DNA of 27,610 nucleotides. Source: Tateyamaria sp. GTDB taxonomy: Bacteria; Pseudomonadota; Alphaproteobacteria; Rhodobacterales; Rhodobacteraceae. The stretch covers positions 1-27,610 of the forward strand of contig JABITU010000019.1 in the NCBI GenBank assembly GCA_018668195.1. Reading direction: 5' to 3'. The notes below the pieces were generated by a model. The model saw only the letters and a program-made list of their open reading frames with translations, did not search any database and was not told the origin of the DNA. Numbering within the stretch: position 1 is the stretch's first letter; every line of letters begins with the position of its first letter. Position numbers and translations under genes: made by a program. This document shows, piece by piece, positions 8,092 to 16,271 of this stretch.

Positions 8092-8868
8092 ATGAGCGAT
8101 GAAGTTGTTCTGAAGACCCGAGACCTGACCAAGCATTATGGCGGTGTACATGCGCTACAAGGCGCAAATTTTGAGATAAAAAAAGGCGAGCATATTGCCA
8201 TCATGGGGGATAATGGAGCGGGCAAATCGACATTTGTGCGTCAGGTTACCGGAGTTGAGCAACGCACCCGTGGCGATGTCTGGCTTTATGGTGAAGAAGT
8301 GAACTTTGCTGGTCCACTCGATGCGCGCGAGGCTGGTATTGAAACTGTGTTTCAAACATTGGCTTTGGCCGATGACCTCGACGTACCTGATAATCTATTT
8401 CTGGGGCGCGAGATGACGTTTTGGAACTGGTTGGGCCCGTTCCGCTTTCTTGATTATAAAGGCATGCGTAAAGCAACCATAGAAGGGCTGGAAAAGACAG
8501 CCGTCAAGATTCCGAATATACGAAATAGCATTCGGAATATGTCTGGTGGCCAACGGCAATGCGTGGCGATTGCGCGCACTGCGACCTTTCATTCGCGCCT
8601 GACGGTCATGGATGAACCGACGGCAGCGCTTGGCGTTCAGGAAACGGCTCAGGTGGAAAACATCATTCGCACTTTGAAAGAGGCGGATGAGCCATTGATA
8701 CTGGTCAGTCACAATATGCGGCAAGTTATGGATCTTGTTGATCGCATTGTCGTGTTCCGACGGGGGCGGATCTGCGCAAACCTTCGCACCGAAGATACCA
8801 ATGGTCAGGACGTTGTCGCTTATATAACTGGGGCCAAGACGCAGGAAGGCTATGAGGATGCAGTGTGA
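8092..8868 (+). CDS. iatA: Inositol/sugar ABC transporter ATP-binding protein (single domain)
   Basis: A 258-residue ATPase of the sugar-import type. Walker A GDNGAGKST is at residues 39-47, the signature SGGQ at 151-154 and Walker B VMDEP with D174/E175. It has one ATPase domain, about half the length of RbsA/MglA-type proteins, so two copies would act in each transporter, as in fructose transporter FrcA. AGGAG lies 9 nt before the ATG. It ends 15 bp before the small membrane protein gene. Confidence 0.86.
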   Translation: MSDEVVLKTRDLTKHYGGVHALQGANFEIKKGEHIAIMGDNGAGKSTFVRQVTGVEQRTRGDVWLYGEEVNFAGPLDAREAGIETVFQTLALADDLDVPDNLFLGREMTFWNWLGPFRFLDYKGMRKATIEGLEKTAVKIPNIRNSIRNMSGGQRQCVAIARTATFHSRLTVMDEPTAALGVQETAQVENIIRTLKEADEPLILVSHNMRQVMDLVDRIVVFRRGRICANLRTEDTNGQDVVAYITGAKTQEGYEDAV

Positions 8869-8883
8869 TCAGATCGAACAAAA

Positions 8884-9078
8884 GTGATTGGCCTTGATCA
8901 TCCTTTCTTTGCTCGAGCTTGGCGGCGTCATGTAACCGTGGCGGTCTGCTTCTCGTGGGGCTTGGTCGAGGCTGTTACGGGCGCTTCGTTCTGGGCGGCG
9001 GTATTTTTGGGAATGTCGGGCTTTGCGTTCTGGCAGTTCGGGCAGATTGATTGGTCGAAATACGATAAGGGCCGCTGA
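8884..9078 (+). CDS. Small membrane protein of unknown function
   Basis: A 64-residue protein starting at GTG (8884). An in-frame stop lies just upstream at 8866, so no longer form is possible. An N-terminal HPFFARAWRRH basic segment is followed by two hydrophobic stretches (about 16-35 and 36-53) and a polar end DWSKYDKGR. It lies 15 bp after the ATPase gene and 4 bp before the LacI gene, so it is part of the operon. I do not recognise its family. It could be an accessory subunit of the transporter, but nothing in the sequence proves that. Confidence 0.7.
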   Translation: MIGLDHPFFARAWRRHVTVAVCFSWGLVEAVTGASFWAAVFLGMSGFAFWQFGQIDWSKYDKGR

Positions 9079-9082
9079 GAAA

Positions 9083-10081
9083 ATGGCTGTCACGCTCAAG
9101 GATGTGGCCGAACGGGCAGGGGTCTCGCGGTCTGCGGTATCGCGTTGCTTTACGCCCGGTGCGTCGATCAGCCAAAAGATGCGTGACAAGGTAGAAAAGG
9201 CGGCGACCAGCCTTGGCTATAGCCCCAATGCTCTGGCATCCTCGTTGACCACAGGCCGCACCAAGTTGGTTGGGGTGGTGTCTAACAACTTTCACAACCC
9301 GATCTTTCTTGAGGTCTTTGATCTGGTGACCCGCGAATTGCAGGCCCGCGGTCTGCGTCCGCTGCTGGTCAATCTGACGAATGAAACCGACCCGTCAAAC
9401 TCGATGCAGATGCTGCGGCAATACTCGGTCGATGCGGTGATCGTGGCATCCTCCACATTGCCAGTCAGCTTTGCAGAAAGCTTCCACGAGGCTGGGATGC
9501 GTGTGGTGCATTCCTTTGGCCGATTGACGGATACGCCGCGTATCAATGTGCTGGGCATCGACAATTGCGAGGCTGGACGGATCGCTGCGCGCGAACTTTT
9601 GCGGCGAGGTTATCGCAAGGTTGGATTTCTTGCGGGCCCTTTGAGCGCAACATCGACCCGGGATCGCCACACAGGTTTTGCTGAAGAGCTTGGGCGACAT
9701 ACAGATGTGAGCCTGTCTGTGTCCTATGCCAAAGCCTATTCATTTGAGGCGGGTCGAGAAGAAATGACCAGACTGCTGCGTATGGGCGCGGCAGAGGCGT
9801 ATTTTTGTGGTGATGATGTCCTGTCTATTGGTGCGCTATCGGCGATCGAGGATGCAGGGCTTAGCGTGCCCCAAGACGTAGGCATATTGGGGCTGAACAA
9901 CATGAAGATGGCGGGATGGGAGTTGGTCAATCTCACCACGATCCACAACCCAATAGACTGCATCATCAAGGCTTCGGTTGATTTGATCGAAGCAATGCTA
10001 AAAGGCGAAGACGGGCCTGCACGGTCAACTACTTTTGCCTGTCATGTGGTGGAACGGGGCACGTTGCGCCCGGCACCATGA
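9083..10081 (+). CDS. LacI-family transcriptional regulator, probable inositol-locus repressor
   Basis: A 332-residue regulator. The helix-turn-helix is at residues 4-23 (TLKDVAERAGVSRSAVSRCF) and the hinge at about 48-56 contains ALASSL, followed by a periplasmic-binding-protein-like effector domain beginning KLVGVVSNNFHNPIF. An upstream in-frame start at 9023 exists, but the ATG at 9083 opens directly on the DNA-binding domain and lies 4 bp after the preceding gene. It is the last gene of the transporter operon that carries the operator at 5842-5855. It is therefore the best candidate to bind that site and its twin at 13440-13453. The effector is unknown; an inositol-derived metabolite is plausible. 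Confidence 0.9.
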   Translation: MAVTLKDVAERAGVSRSAVSRCFTPGASISQKMRDKVEKAATSLGYSPNALASSLTTGRTKLVGVVSNNFHNPIFLEVFDLVTRELQARGLRPLLVNLTNETDPSNSMQMLRQYSVDAVIVASSTLPVSFAESFHEAGMRVVHSFGRLTDTPRINVLGIDNCEAGRIAARELLRRGYRKVGFLAGPLSATSTRDRHTGFAEELGRHTDVSLSVSYAKAYSFEAGREEMTRLLRMGAAEAYFCGDDVLSIGALSAIEDAGLSVPQDVGILGLNNMKMAGWELVNLTTIHNPIDCIIKASVDLIEAMLKGEDGPARSTTFACHVVERGTLRPAP

Positions 10082-10139
10082 CCTCAAGAGCGTTATGCGA
10101 GAAACTTGCACGGCCTAAAGCTCTTTGAAGTCTTTTAAT

Positions 10140-10162
10140 TCAGCGTGTAAGAACACGCCTGA
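10140..10162. terminator. Possible terminator hairpin in a convergent gap
   Basis: GCGTGT-AAGA-ACACGC at 10143-10158 is a perfect 6-bp stem, extended by TCA/TGA after one bulged base. It lies between the end of the LacI gene (10081) and the convergent dehydrogenase gene (10191). A T-rich stretch (TTATTTTT) comes only about 9 nt later on the plus strand, so it is not a textbook intrinsic terminator. It could still end the rightward transcript. Confidence 0.45.
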
Positions 10163-10190
10163 TGCTTTAGTTATTTTTCGAGCACTAAGG

Positions 10191-11345
10191 TTAACGAAAC
10201 ATCGGCGGGCGCGCGTCAAGCCATGCGCCGTCTTGTTTGCCCGATTGTGCGACTGCAAAAACCGCTGCCATAGATCGCAAACCATCCTCTGCACGCGGGT
10301 ACAGATTTGCAGCCCGATCCATTAGGCGACCTTCTTTGCGGGCGCGTATGGCTTCAGCAAGATCGGTGTAGATATTGGCAAAGGCCAATGGCATCCCCTC
10401 GGCATGTCCGATGGTGACCCGTGTCGTGCGATCTGCCTCGGGGGACAGGTTTGCCTCGCCGCGTTCGATCACCTGTAAACGTTCGTTTAGAGGCATATAA
10501 TACAGCTGGTTGGGCTGTTCCTGGCTCCACCTCAGACCGCCCGTTTCACCAAAGACCTGAATGCCAAGGCCATGTTGTCGACCAATGGCAACCGATGACG
10601 TCCACAATCTGCCAACCGCCCCTCCGTCCATGCGGAAATTGACCATTGCGTCATCTTCTAACGTGCGCACGTCGATGCAAGATGCCGTATCGGCGGATAG
10701 TTTCGTTACTTCCTGGCCAGTGACAAAACTTGCCATATGCAATGCGTGGATGCCGCAATCGGCAAATTGCGCAGATACCCCGGCCTGAGCCGGATCATAG
10801 CGCCAGCGGACGCGGGGGTTGTCTGCGTCGGTGGCATCTGCGTGGTGACCGTGGGCAAATTCTGCGACCACCAATCGCACTTTGCCAATGTCACCGCGGC
10901 CCACCATCGCCCGCATGTGGCGAACCAGTGAATAGCCCGAGTAGCCATAGTTTACAGCACATATCTTGCCTGTCTTGCGGGCAATCTCGACGATAACTTC
11001 GCCTTCTTCGATGGTCATGGTCATTGGCTTTTCACAAAGAACATGAAAGCCGTTTTCCAAAAATGCCTTGGTGATCTCGAAATGGGTCGCGTTCGGTGTG
11101 GCAACTGTCACGAGGTCGATCCGGTCATCGCGCCGCTTTTCACCCTCCAGCATGTCTTGCCAACTGCCATAGGCGCGGTCACCAAGGCCAAGCCGCTGAC
11201 CATATTCACGGCCCTGTTCGGGCCGATGATCCAAGGCGCCGGCGGTGAATTCGAACAAACCGTCAAGGCCCGCCCCCAAGCGGTGGGCCGGCCCGATCTG
11301 ACTGCCTTCGCCACCGCCAATCATACCCCATTTCAGTTTCGCCAT
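10191..11345 (-). CDS. Gfo/Idh/MocA-family oxidoreductase (inositol-locus dehydrogenase)
   Basis: A 384-residue NAD(P)-dependent dehydrogenase. The Rossmann motif GMIGGGEGSQIG is at 7-18, CEKP with E105-K106-P107 follows, and the catalytic pair D196 and H200 lies in DCGIHALH. It is probably soluble and oxidises a cyclitol or sugar to a keto form. It is the third gene of the operon starting at 13415, 62 bp after iolE. It resembles the dehydrogenase at 20062-21192 through the shared GG-x-IG-x-HR start, the NYGYSGYSLVRH/NYTGYPMVRH segment, GE-GGL-W-QE-PN and YP-DGLR. GGAG stands about 8 nt before the ATG. The exact substrate (scyllo-, chiro- or modified inositol) cannot be told. Confidence 0.88.
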   Translation of the reverse strand: MAKLKWGMIGGGEGSQIGPAHRLGAGLDGLFEFTAGALDHRPEQGREYGQRLGLGDRAYGSWQDMLEGEKRRDDRIDLVTVATPNATHFEITKAFLENGFHVLCEKPMTMTIEEGEVIVEIARKTGKICAVNYGYSGYSLVRHMRAMVGRGDIGKVRLVVAEFAHGHHADATDADNPRVRWRYDPAQAGVSAQFADCGIHALHMASFVTGQEVTKLSADTASCIDVRTLEDDAMVNFRMDGGAVGRLWTSSVAIGRQHGLGIQVFGETGGLRWSQEQPNQLYYMPLNERLQVIERGEANLSPEADRTTRVTIGHAEGMPLAFANIYTDLAEAIRARKEGRLMDRAANLYPRAEDGLRSMAAVFAVAQSGKQDGAWLDARPPMFR

Positions 11346-11407
11346 ATGTCAGTCTCCGTAAGGCGGGTGCTGTGCGCCTGTGCTTTGGAATTTTGGGTCG
11401 CTTTGGA

Positions 11408-12295
11408 TCAGAAACCGATGGATTGCAAATAAGTTCGGTTGGTTCGCGCATCATCTATGGGCGAGGTGTTGCCTGCAGGGTCACAATCCTGCTCCACCGT
11501 GCACCACCCATCAAACCCAGCATCCAGAAGAACCTGCCGAACGGCCGGAAAATCGACATCGCCATCGCCCAAGTTGCAAAATATCCCGTCTGCACAAGCG
11601 TCATAGAAGCCCGTGCGGCTGGCAATGACGCGGGCTTTTACCGATGGGTCGATATCTTTGAAATGCATATAGCTGATGCGATTAATATGGCGCTTCATAA
11701 AGGCCACTGGGTCAAACCCCGCATAGGAATGGTGCCCGGTGTCAAAGCAGATCTTGAGAATCTTTTCGTCAATCTCGTCCAGCAATCTTTCCAGCTCGGG
11801 TTCGAAATCCATGAAACCTGCGGCGTGGGCGTGGATGCCAATGGTCAGTCCGTATTCCTCGGCACCCATTTTAGCGATCGTGCCAATCCGGTCGCGATAA
11901 GCCACCCATTCAGCAGCATCCATTTGTTCGGCCTCACTTGACCTGCCGGCGGTTGGGGCGCGCCGTTCCGAGATGGAATCAATCAGCACCAAGTGCTGAG
12001 CTCCATGCGCCCTAAGCGCTTTGCAGGTGCGTACCGCGCCGTCCAGCACATCATCCCACTGAGCGGGATCGTGAAAGGCGCGGAACACAACGCCTCCGAT
12101 CAGTTCCTGCGCATGTTCCGCCAAGGCATCGGCCAGGATGACGGGGTCTTCGGGCATGAAGCCAACGGGCCCCAGCTCGATTCCGCTAAAGCCCGCCGCC
12201 GCGTTTTCCCGCAGTACCTTGCGCCAGTCCGGGTTGCGCGGATCATCCGCGAATTCCACGCCCCATGAGCAGGGGGCATTGCCGATCTTGATCAT
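11408..12295 (-). CDS. iolE: Inosose dehydratase IolE (2-keto-myo-inositol dehydratase)
   Basis: A 295-residue xylose-isomerase-like TIM-barrel enzyme that dehydrates 2-keto-myo-inositol to 3D-(3,5/4)-trihydroxycyclohexane-1,2-dione. The family-defining start GNAPCSWGV is at residues 5-13. Likely metal and active-site residues include H155/H157 (IHAHAAGF), D185 and H188 (CFDTGHH), H211 and D214 (HFKD) and E268 (TVEQD). It lies 16 bp after the dehydrogenase at 12312-13415, in the order of substrate flow. Length is normal for IolE/MocC. Confidence 0.93.
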   Translation of the reverse strand: MIKIGNAPCSWGVEFADDPRNPDWRKVLRENAAAGFSGIELGPVGFMPEDPVILADALAEHAQELIGGVVFRAFHDPAQWDDVLDGAVRTCKALRAHGAQHLVLIDSISERRAPTAGRSSEAEQMDAAEWVAYRDRIGTIAKMGAEEYGLTIGIHAHAAGFMDFEPELERLLDEIDEKILKICFDTGHHSYAGFDPVAFMKRHINRISYMHFKDIDPSVKARVIASRTGFYDACADGIFCNLGDGDVDFPAVRQVLLDAGFDGWCTVEQDCDPAGNTSPIDDARTNRTYLQSIGF

Positions 12296-12311
12296 ATGCG
12301 TCGCCTTGTTC

Positions 12312-13415
12312 CTAGAAATCCGAGATATTCATCCAAGCCCCGGCCCGCGATGAGGCCAGTGCCGCTGCAACAACCTTGTTTACTTCGAGCCCGTCCTCGA
12401 ATGTGGGCCAGACCGGATCGCCCGTCGCTATGGCTGTCAGGAAATCCTTGGCTTCGATTATAATCTGATCCTGATAGCCGGTACCATGACCGGGTCCTTG
12501 GCAAAATGGCAGATAGTCGGGATGTTCAGGACCGGTCAATATCTTTCGAAAACCGCGTTCTGCCTCGGGTCCCTCGGCCGTGTAGAGACAGATCGCGTTT
12601 TGATCTTCACAGTCAAAGCGGATCGCACCTTTCGTTCCGTAGATATCATAGGCATAGCCCATCTTTCGCCCGGTTGCGACCCGGCTGATGAACAGTGTCC
12701 CGCAAATGCCCGAGGCAAAGCGCAGCGTCAGATGCGCCTGATCATCGTTGGTGACTGCGACCCCGCCGCGTTCCTTGTGGACCGTCTCGACGACGGCATG
12801 CAGGCTGTCGATTGGCCCCATTAGCGCAAGCGCGCAGTTGATTGGGTGCGGCGCCAGATCGCCCATGCATCCGTTGGCATCGCCACTGCTGCGCCACGAG
12901 GCAGGAGCTTCGGGATCGGCATAGAAATCCTCGGTCATTTCGCCACGATAAGACGTTACCTGACCAATCCGGCCATTGGCGATCAGCTGGCGCGCATATT
13001 GCGTTGCGGGGGTCCGCACATAGTTGAACCCCATCATGTTGGCGACCGCGGCATCTTGTGCTGCTTTTGTCATTGCGCGGGCTTTTTCGACCGTTTCGGC
13101 CAGTGGTTTTTCGCACAGGACGGGTTTGCCCAAAGCAAAGGCAGCAAGCGCTATGTCATAATGGGTATCTTGGGGCGAGGCTATGACAACGGCCTCGACC
13201 TTGGGGTCATTGACCAGTACCCGCCAATCTTCTGTCGCGCGGCGAAAGCCATAGGCTTTTCGGTACCGATCAGATGAAGCTGCGGTACTTGCGCAAACCA
13301 TCTCCAGCCGGGGTCGGAGTGCGGTATCAAAAATGGCCCCAACCGACGAAAACGCAACCGAGTGCGCCTTGCCCATATAGCCACCACCGACAATGCCTAT
13401 TCCTATTTCGGACAT
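12312..13415 (-). CDS. Gfo/Idh/MocA-family dehydrogenase, first gene of the minus-strand inositol operon
   Basis: A 367-residue NAD(P)-dependent dehydrogenase. The Rossmann motif GIVGGGYMGKAH is at 7-18, CEKP with E102-K103-P104 follows, and the catalytic D186 and H190 are in GDLAPHPIN. GGGAGG precedes the ATG by about 7 nt, and the LacI-type operator lies 25 bp upstream of the start. Likely reaction: oxidation of an inositol isomer (for example scyllo-inositol) to an inosose, which the next gene's product IolE would dehydrate. The specificity is inferred only from context. It is longer than, and clearly different from, IolG at 18931. Confidence 0.88.
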   Translation of the reverse strand: MSEIGIGIVGGGYMGKAHSVAFSSVGAIFDTALRPRLEMVCASTAASSDRYRKAYGFRRATEDWRVLVNDPKVEAVVIASPQDTHYDIALAAFALGKPVLCEKPLAETVEKARAMTKAAQDAAVANMMGFNYVRTPATQYARQLIANGRIGQVTSYRGEMTEDFYADPEAPASWRSSGDANGCMGDLAPHPINCALALMGPIDSLHAVVETVHKERGGVAVTNDDQAHLTLRFASGICGTLFISRVATGRKMGYAYDIYGTKGAIRFDCEDQNAICLYTAEGPEAERGFRKILTGPEHPDYLPFCQGPGHGTGYQDQIIIEAKDFLTAIATGDPVWPTFEDGLEVNKVVAAALASSRAGAWMNISDF

Positions 13416-13439
13416 TGGCAGCCTCCCTCAAAAAGTATT

Positions 13440-13453
13440 TGCAACCGGTTGCA
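13440..13453. promoter_or_regulatory. LacI-family operator, copy 2 (divergent iol operons)
   Basis: TGCAACCGGTTGCA, identical in all 14 positions to 5842-5855, sits in the 120-bp gap between the two divergent catabolic operons: 25 bp before the leftward start (13415) and 83 bp before iolD (13536). One repressor dimer here could silence both operons. A convincing -10/-35 pair could not be chosen by eye for either direction. Confidence 0.82.
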
Positions 13454-13535
13454 AGATTGGTATCGTCAATCCCAGAGACGGGTCAATACAGAATCGTCGA
13501 CAAAGTCATGCGCGGGCCGCGAGGAGGACTTTTTT

Positions 13536-15404
13536 ATGGCGGGTAGCGATACCGTTCGGCTAACAACCGCTCAGGCGATTATCAGATATCTGGCGGCCCA
13601 ATACATCGAAATAGATGGCGATGAATGGCGCTTGTGCGGAGGCGGTTTTGGCATCTTTGGCCATGGCAACGTCACCTGTCTGGGCGAAGCGTTGTATGAT
13701 CATAAAGAAGCGTTGCCGCTCTACCGTGGGCAGAACGAACAAAGTATGGGATTTGCAGCCGCTGGCTATTCCAAGCAATGGCTGCGTCAGCGGTTCATGT
13801 TCTGCACGGCCTCGGCCGGGCCGGGGACAGCGAATTTGCTCACAGCATCGGCGTTGGCACATGCCAACCGCTTGCCCATGCTGATGCTGTGTGGTGATAC
13901 GTTCATAACCCGTTTGCCCGATCCGGTTTTGCAACAGCTCGAACATTTCGGTGATCCGACATTCGGCGTGAACGATGCGTTCAAGGCTGTGACCCGCTAT
14001 TGGGATCGGATCACGCATCCCGCGCAGATCATCCAGTCCTTGCCCAATGCCATTGCCACAATGCTTGACCCTGCAGATTGTGGGCCCGCGTTCCTTGGGT
14101 TGCCGCAGGACGTGCAAGGCTGGGCTTATGATTATCCGTTGGCCATGTTCGAAAAACGTGTGCACCGTATCCGCCGTCAGGCACCGGATGCAGCCGAAGT
14201 TGCCGATGCCGTTGCAGCATTGCGCGGGGCCAGGCGGCCTGTAATCATTGCGGGTGGCGGGGTGCAGTATTCGGGGGCGGTGTCCGAACTCACCGCCTTT
14301 GCCCAAGCGCATGGCATTCCGGTGGTCGAGACAATCGCAGGGCGTGCCAACATGATGGATACGCATCCGCTCAACACTGGGCCAATCGGTGTGACGGGAT
14401 CAGACAGCGGCAATGCGATTGCGGCAGACGCTGATGTTATCTTGTCGGTCGGCTGCCGGCTACAGGACTTCACAACCGGTTCGTGGACAGCATTTTCGCA
14501 AGATGCGCAGATCATCGGATTGAATGCCGGGCGTCACGATGCGGGCAAGCACCGATCCTTACCCATGGTGGGCGACGCCAAGCTGGGGCTGAATGCGTTG
14601 ACCGGGGCCATAGGCGACTATAGTGCTCCCGCTGACTGGACCCGGCGTGCCGCAGACGAGCGGTCCAAGTGGATGGCTTATGTGGCTGGGAACGTAGCAC
14701 CGGGCAACGCCCCCAATTCCTATGCGCAGGCCATCGGCGCGGTAAATGCCCTGTGCCATCCACGTGACCGGGTGGTGGCCGCGGCCGGGGGGCTGCCTGC
14801 CGAGGTCACGGCAAATTGGCGTACGCTCGACATCGGGACGGTGGATGTTGAGTTCGGATTTTCCTGTATGGGCTACGAGATTTCCGGGGCCTGGGGCGCA
14901 CGGATTGCGCAATCTGAACGCGAGCCGGATCGCGATACCATTACCTTTTGCGGTGATGGCTCCTACCTAATGCTGAATTCTGATATTTATTCGTCGGTTC
15001 TAAGTCGGAAAAAGTTAATTGTATTGCTCCTCGACAATGGCGGTTTTGCGGTTATCAACAAGCTGCAGAACAACACCGGCAATGAAAGCTTCAATAACCT
15101 GCTGAGTGATGCACCCACAATCCCCGAGGCTTTTGCAGTTGATTTTGAAGCGCACGCGGCCAGCATGGGGGCTGCCGCCGAAACGGTGCAAAACCCGGCC
15201 GAATTATCTGAGGCCTTCAAACGCGCTCAGGCCAGCGACAAGACATATGTGATCTGCATGAAGGTTGATGCCTATGATGGCTGGACAACCGAAGGGCACG
15301 CCTGGTGGGAGGTGGGCACGCCCCACGTGACCGATAATCCCAAGGTGGCGCAGGCGCACACTGACTGGGAAGCAACTCGGCCCAAGCAACGGAAGGGAGT
15401 TTGA
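13536..15404 (+). CDS. iolD: 3D-(3,5/4)-trihydroxycyclohexane-1,2-dione acylhydrolase IolD
   Basis: A 622-residue thiamine-diphosphate enzyme that opens the ring of the trihydroxycyclohexanedione to 5-deoxy-glucuronate. The cofactor-activating glutamate is E68 (GQNEQSMGFAA). The ThDP/Mg motif starts G473-D474-G475-S476 and ends with N501 (LLLDN). The N-terminal YRGQNEQ and ASAGPGTANL segments are typical of IolD. The frame is open from 13362, but GAGGAGG at 13521-13527 lies 8 nt before the ATG at 13536 and the conserved protein begins there. First gene of the plus-strand operon. Confidence 0.95.
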   Translation: MAGSDTVRLTTAQAIIRYLAAQYIEIDGDEWRLCGGGFGIFGHGNVTCLGEALYDHKEALPLYRGQNEQSMGFAAAGYSKQWLRQRFMFCTASAGPGTANLLTASALAHANRLPMLMLCGDTFITRLPDPVLQQLEHFGDPTFGVNDAFKAVTRYWDRITHPAQIIQSLPNAIATMLDPADCGPAFLGLPQDVQGWAYDYPLAMFEKRVHRIRRQAPDAAEVADAVAALRGARRPVIIAGGGVQYSGAVSELTAFAQAHGIPVVETIAGRANMMDTHPLNTGPIGVTGSDSGNAIAADADVILSVGCRLQDFTTGSWTAFSQDAQIIGLNAGRHDAGKHRSLPMVGDAKLGLNALTGAIGDYSAPADWTRRAADERSKWMAYVAGNVAPGNAPNSYAQAIGAVNALCHPRDRVVAAAGGLPAEVTANWRTLDIGTVDVEFGFSCMGYEISGAWGARIAQSEREPDRDTITFCGDGSYLMLNSDIYSSVLSRKKLIVLLLDNGGFAVINKLQNNTGNESFNNLLSDAPTIPEAFAVDFEAHAASMGAAAETVQNPAELSEAFKRAQASDKTYVICMKVDAYDGWTTEGHAWWEVGTPHVTDNPKVAQAHTDWEATRPKQRKGV

Positions 15405-15407
15405 ACA

Positions 15408-16271
15408 TTGCGTACATTCACATCTGAAACAGCCGATCCAATCACCATCTGCGAAGAGCTTATGAATGGCCCCGGTGCTGTCCGCATCACGGGGCTCTTC
15501 TCGGATGATCAAATTGCAGATGCGCGACGCGTCATAATGCAGCATTCTGACAAAGAGGGCGAAAAAGTCACGCACTTTCAGGGCGCCGCTATGGAAGACG
15601 GAAAAGCCAATCTGCAGCGCCGCGTGTGGAACCTGTTGGCCAAAGGTAACGTGTTCTCGGACATGGCGGCACACCCGGTGCTGATGCAAATCCTTGGCAA
15701 ATGGCTCGGATCCGAGTTCATCATGGGATCAATTGCGGCCAACCGGATTTTGCCGGGTGGACCGGGACAGGAGCCTCATATCGATTTTCCCTACTGGGAC
15801 TTTTACAAACCAGACAGCCATCCGCTTGGTCTTAATGCCAGTTTTCCCATGAACGCGCAGGTAACGGTGGCGTTGGATCACTTTACGCTAGAAAGTGGCG
15901 CGACAGCTTATTTGCCTGGCAGCCAAAAAAACATGCGATATCCCACGTCGGAAGATCACGAGGATTTCTATGCCAATTGCGCACGCATGACGGGTGTGCC
16001 GGGGGATGTGATAATTTTTTATGGCGCTGCTTGGCATTGTGCGATGCCAAACAATGCCGATCACGACCGCAATGCCGTGCTGATCAACTACATCCCTAAA
16101 TTCGTTAAACCGCTCGAGGATATGCCCGGTGCTCTGCCACAGGCCTTTCTTGATGCGGCCAGCCCGCAGATGCGGCAGCTTTTAGGGTTTAACTACAAGT
16201 ATCCCGAAATCCTCGATCAGGCAGATGCTGAGAATGCTGAAGGCCTGGTCAATACAGGGGGCACCGCGTGA
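15408..16271 (+). CDS. Phytanoyl-CoA dioxygenase (PhyH)-family Fe(II)/2-oxoglutarate oxygenase
   Basis: A 287-residue predicted non-haem iron oxygenase. The iron triad is visible as H124-x-D126 (EPHIDFPYWD) and H210 (AAWHCAM). R221 in DRNAVLINYIP is placed to hold 2-oxoglutarate, and Q121-E122 precede the triad as in other PhyH enzymes. The start is TTG at 15408, 3 bp after iolD, supported by GGAAGGGAG 9 nt upstream inside the end of iolD. Its stop overlaps iolC by 4 bp, so it is locked into the iol operon. It is not a known step of the standard Iol pathway. Oxidative O-demethylation of methyl-inositols or hydroxylation of an inositol derivative are guesses from context. Confidence 0.88.
   Translation: MRTFTSETADPITICEELMNGPGAVRITGLFSDDQIADARRVIMQHSDKEGEKVTHFQGAAMEDGKANLQRRVWNLLAKGNVFSDMAAHPVLMQILGKWLGSEFIMGSIAANRILPGGPGQEPHIDFPYWDFYKPDSHPLGLNASFPMNAQVTVALDHFTLESGATAYLPGSQKNMRYPTSEDHEDFYANCARMTGVPGDVIIFYGAAWHCAMPNNADHDRNAVLINYIPKFVKPLEDMPGALPQAFLDAASPQMRQLLGFNYKYPEILDQADAENAEGLVNTGGTA

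Noticed and set aside
13560..14366. A 268-codon minus-strand reading frame opposite iolD
   Set aside because: Its length comes from GC-biased antisense reading of iolD. The product is rich in His, Arg and Cys and unlike any family I know.
14466..14476. ACAACCGGTTC inside iolD, resembling the core of the LacI operator
   Set aside because: Only the ACCGGT core and some flanks match, and it lies within the coding region, so it is likely chance.
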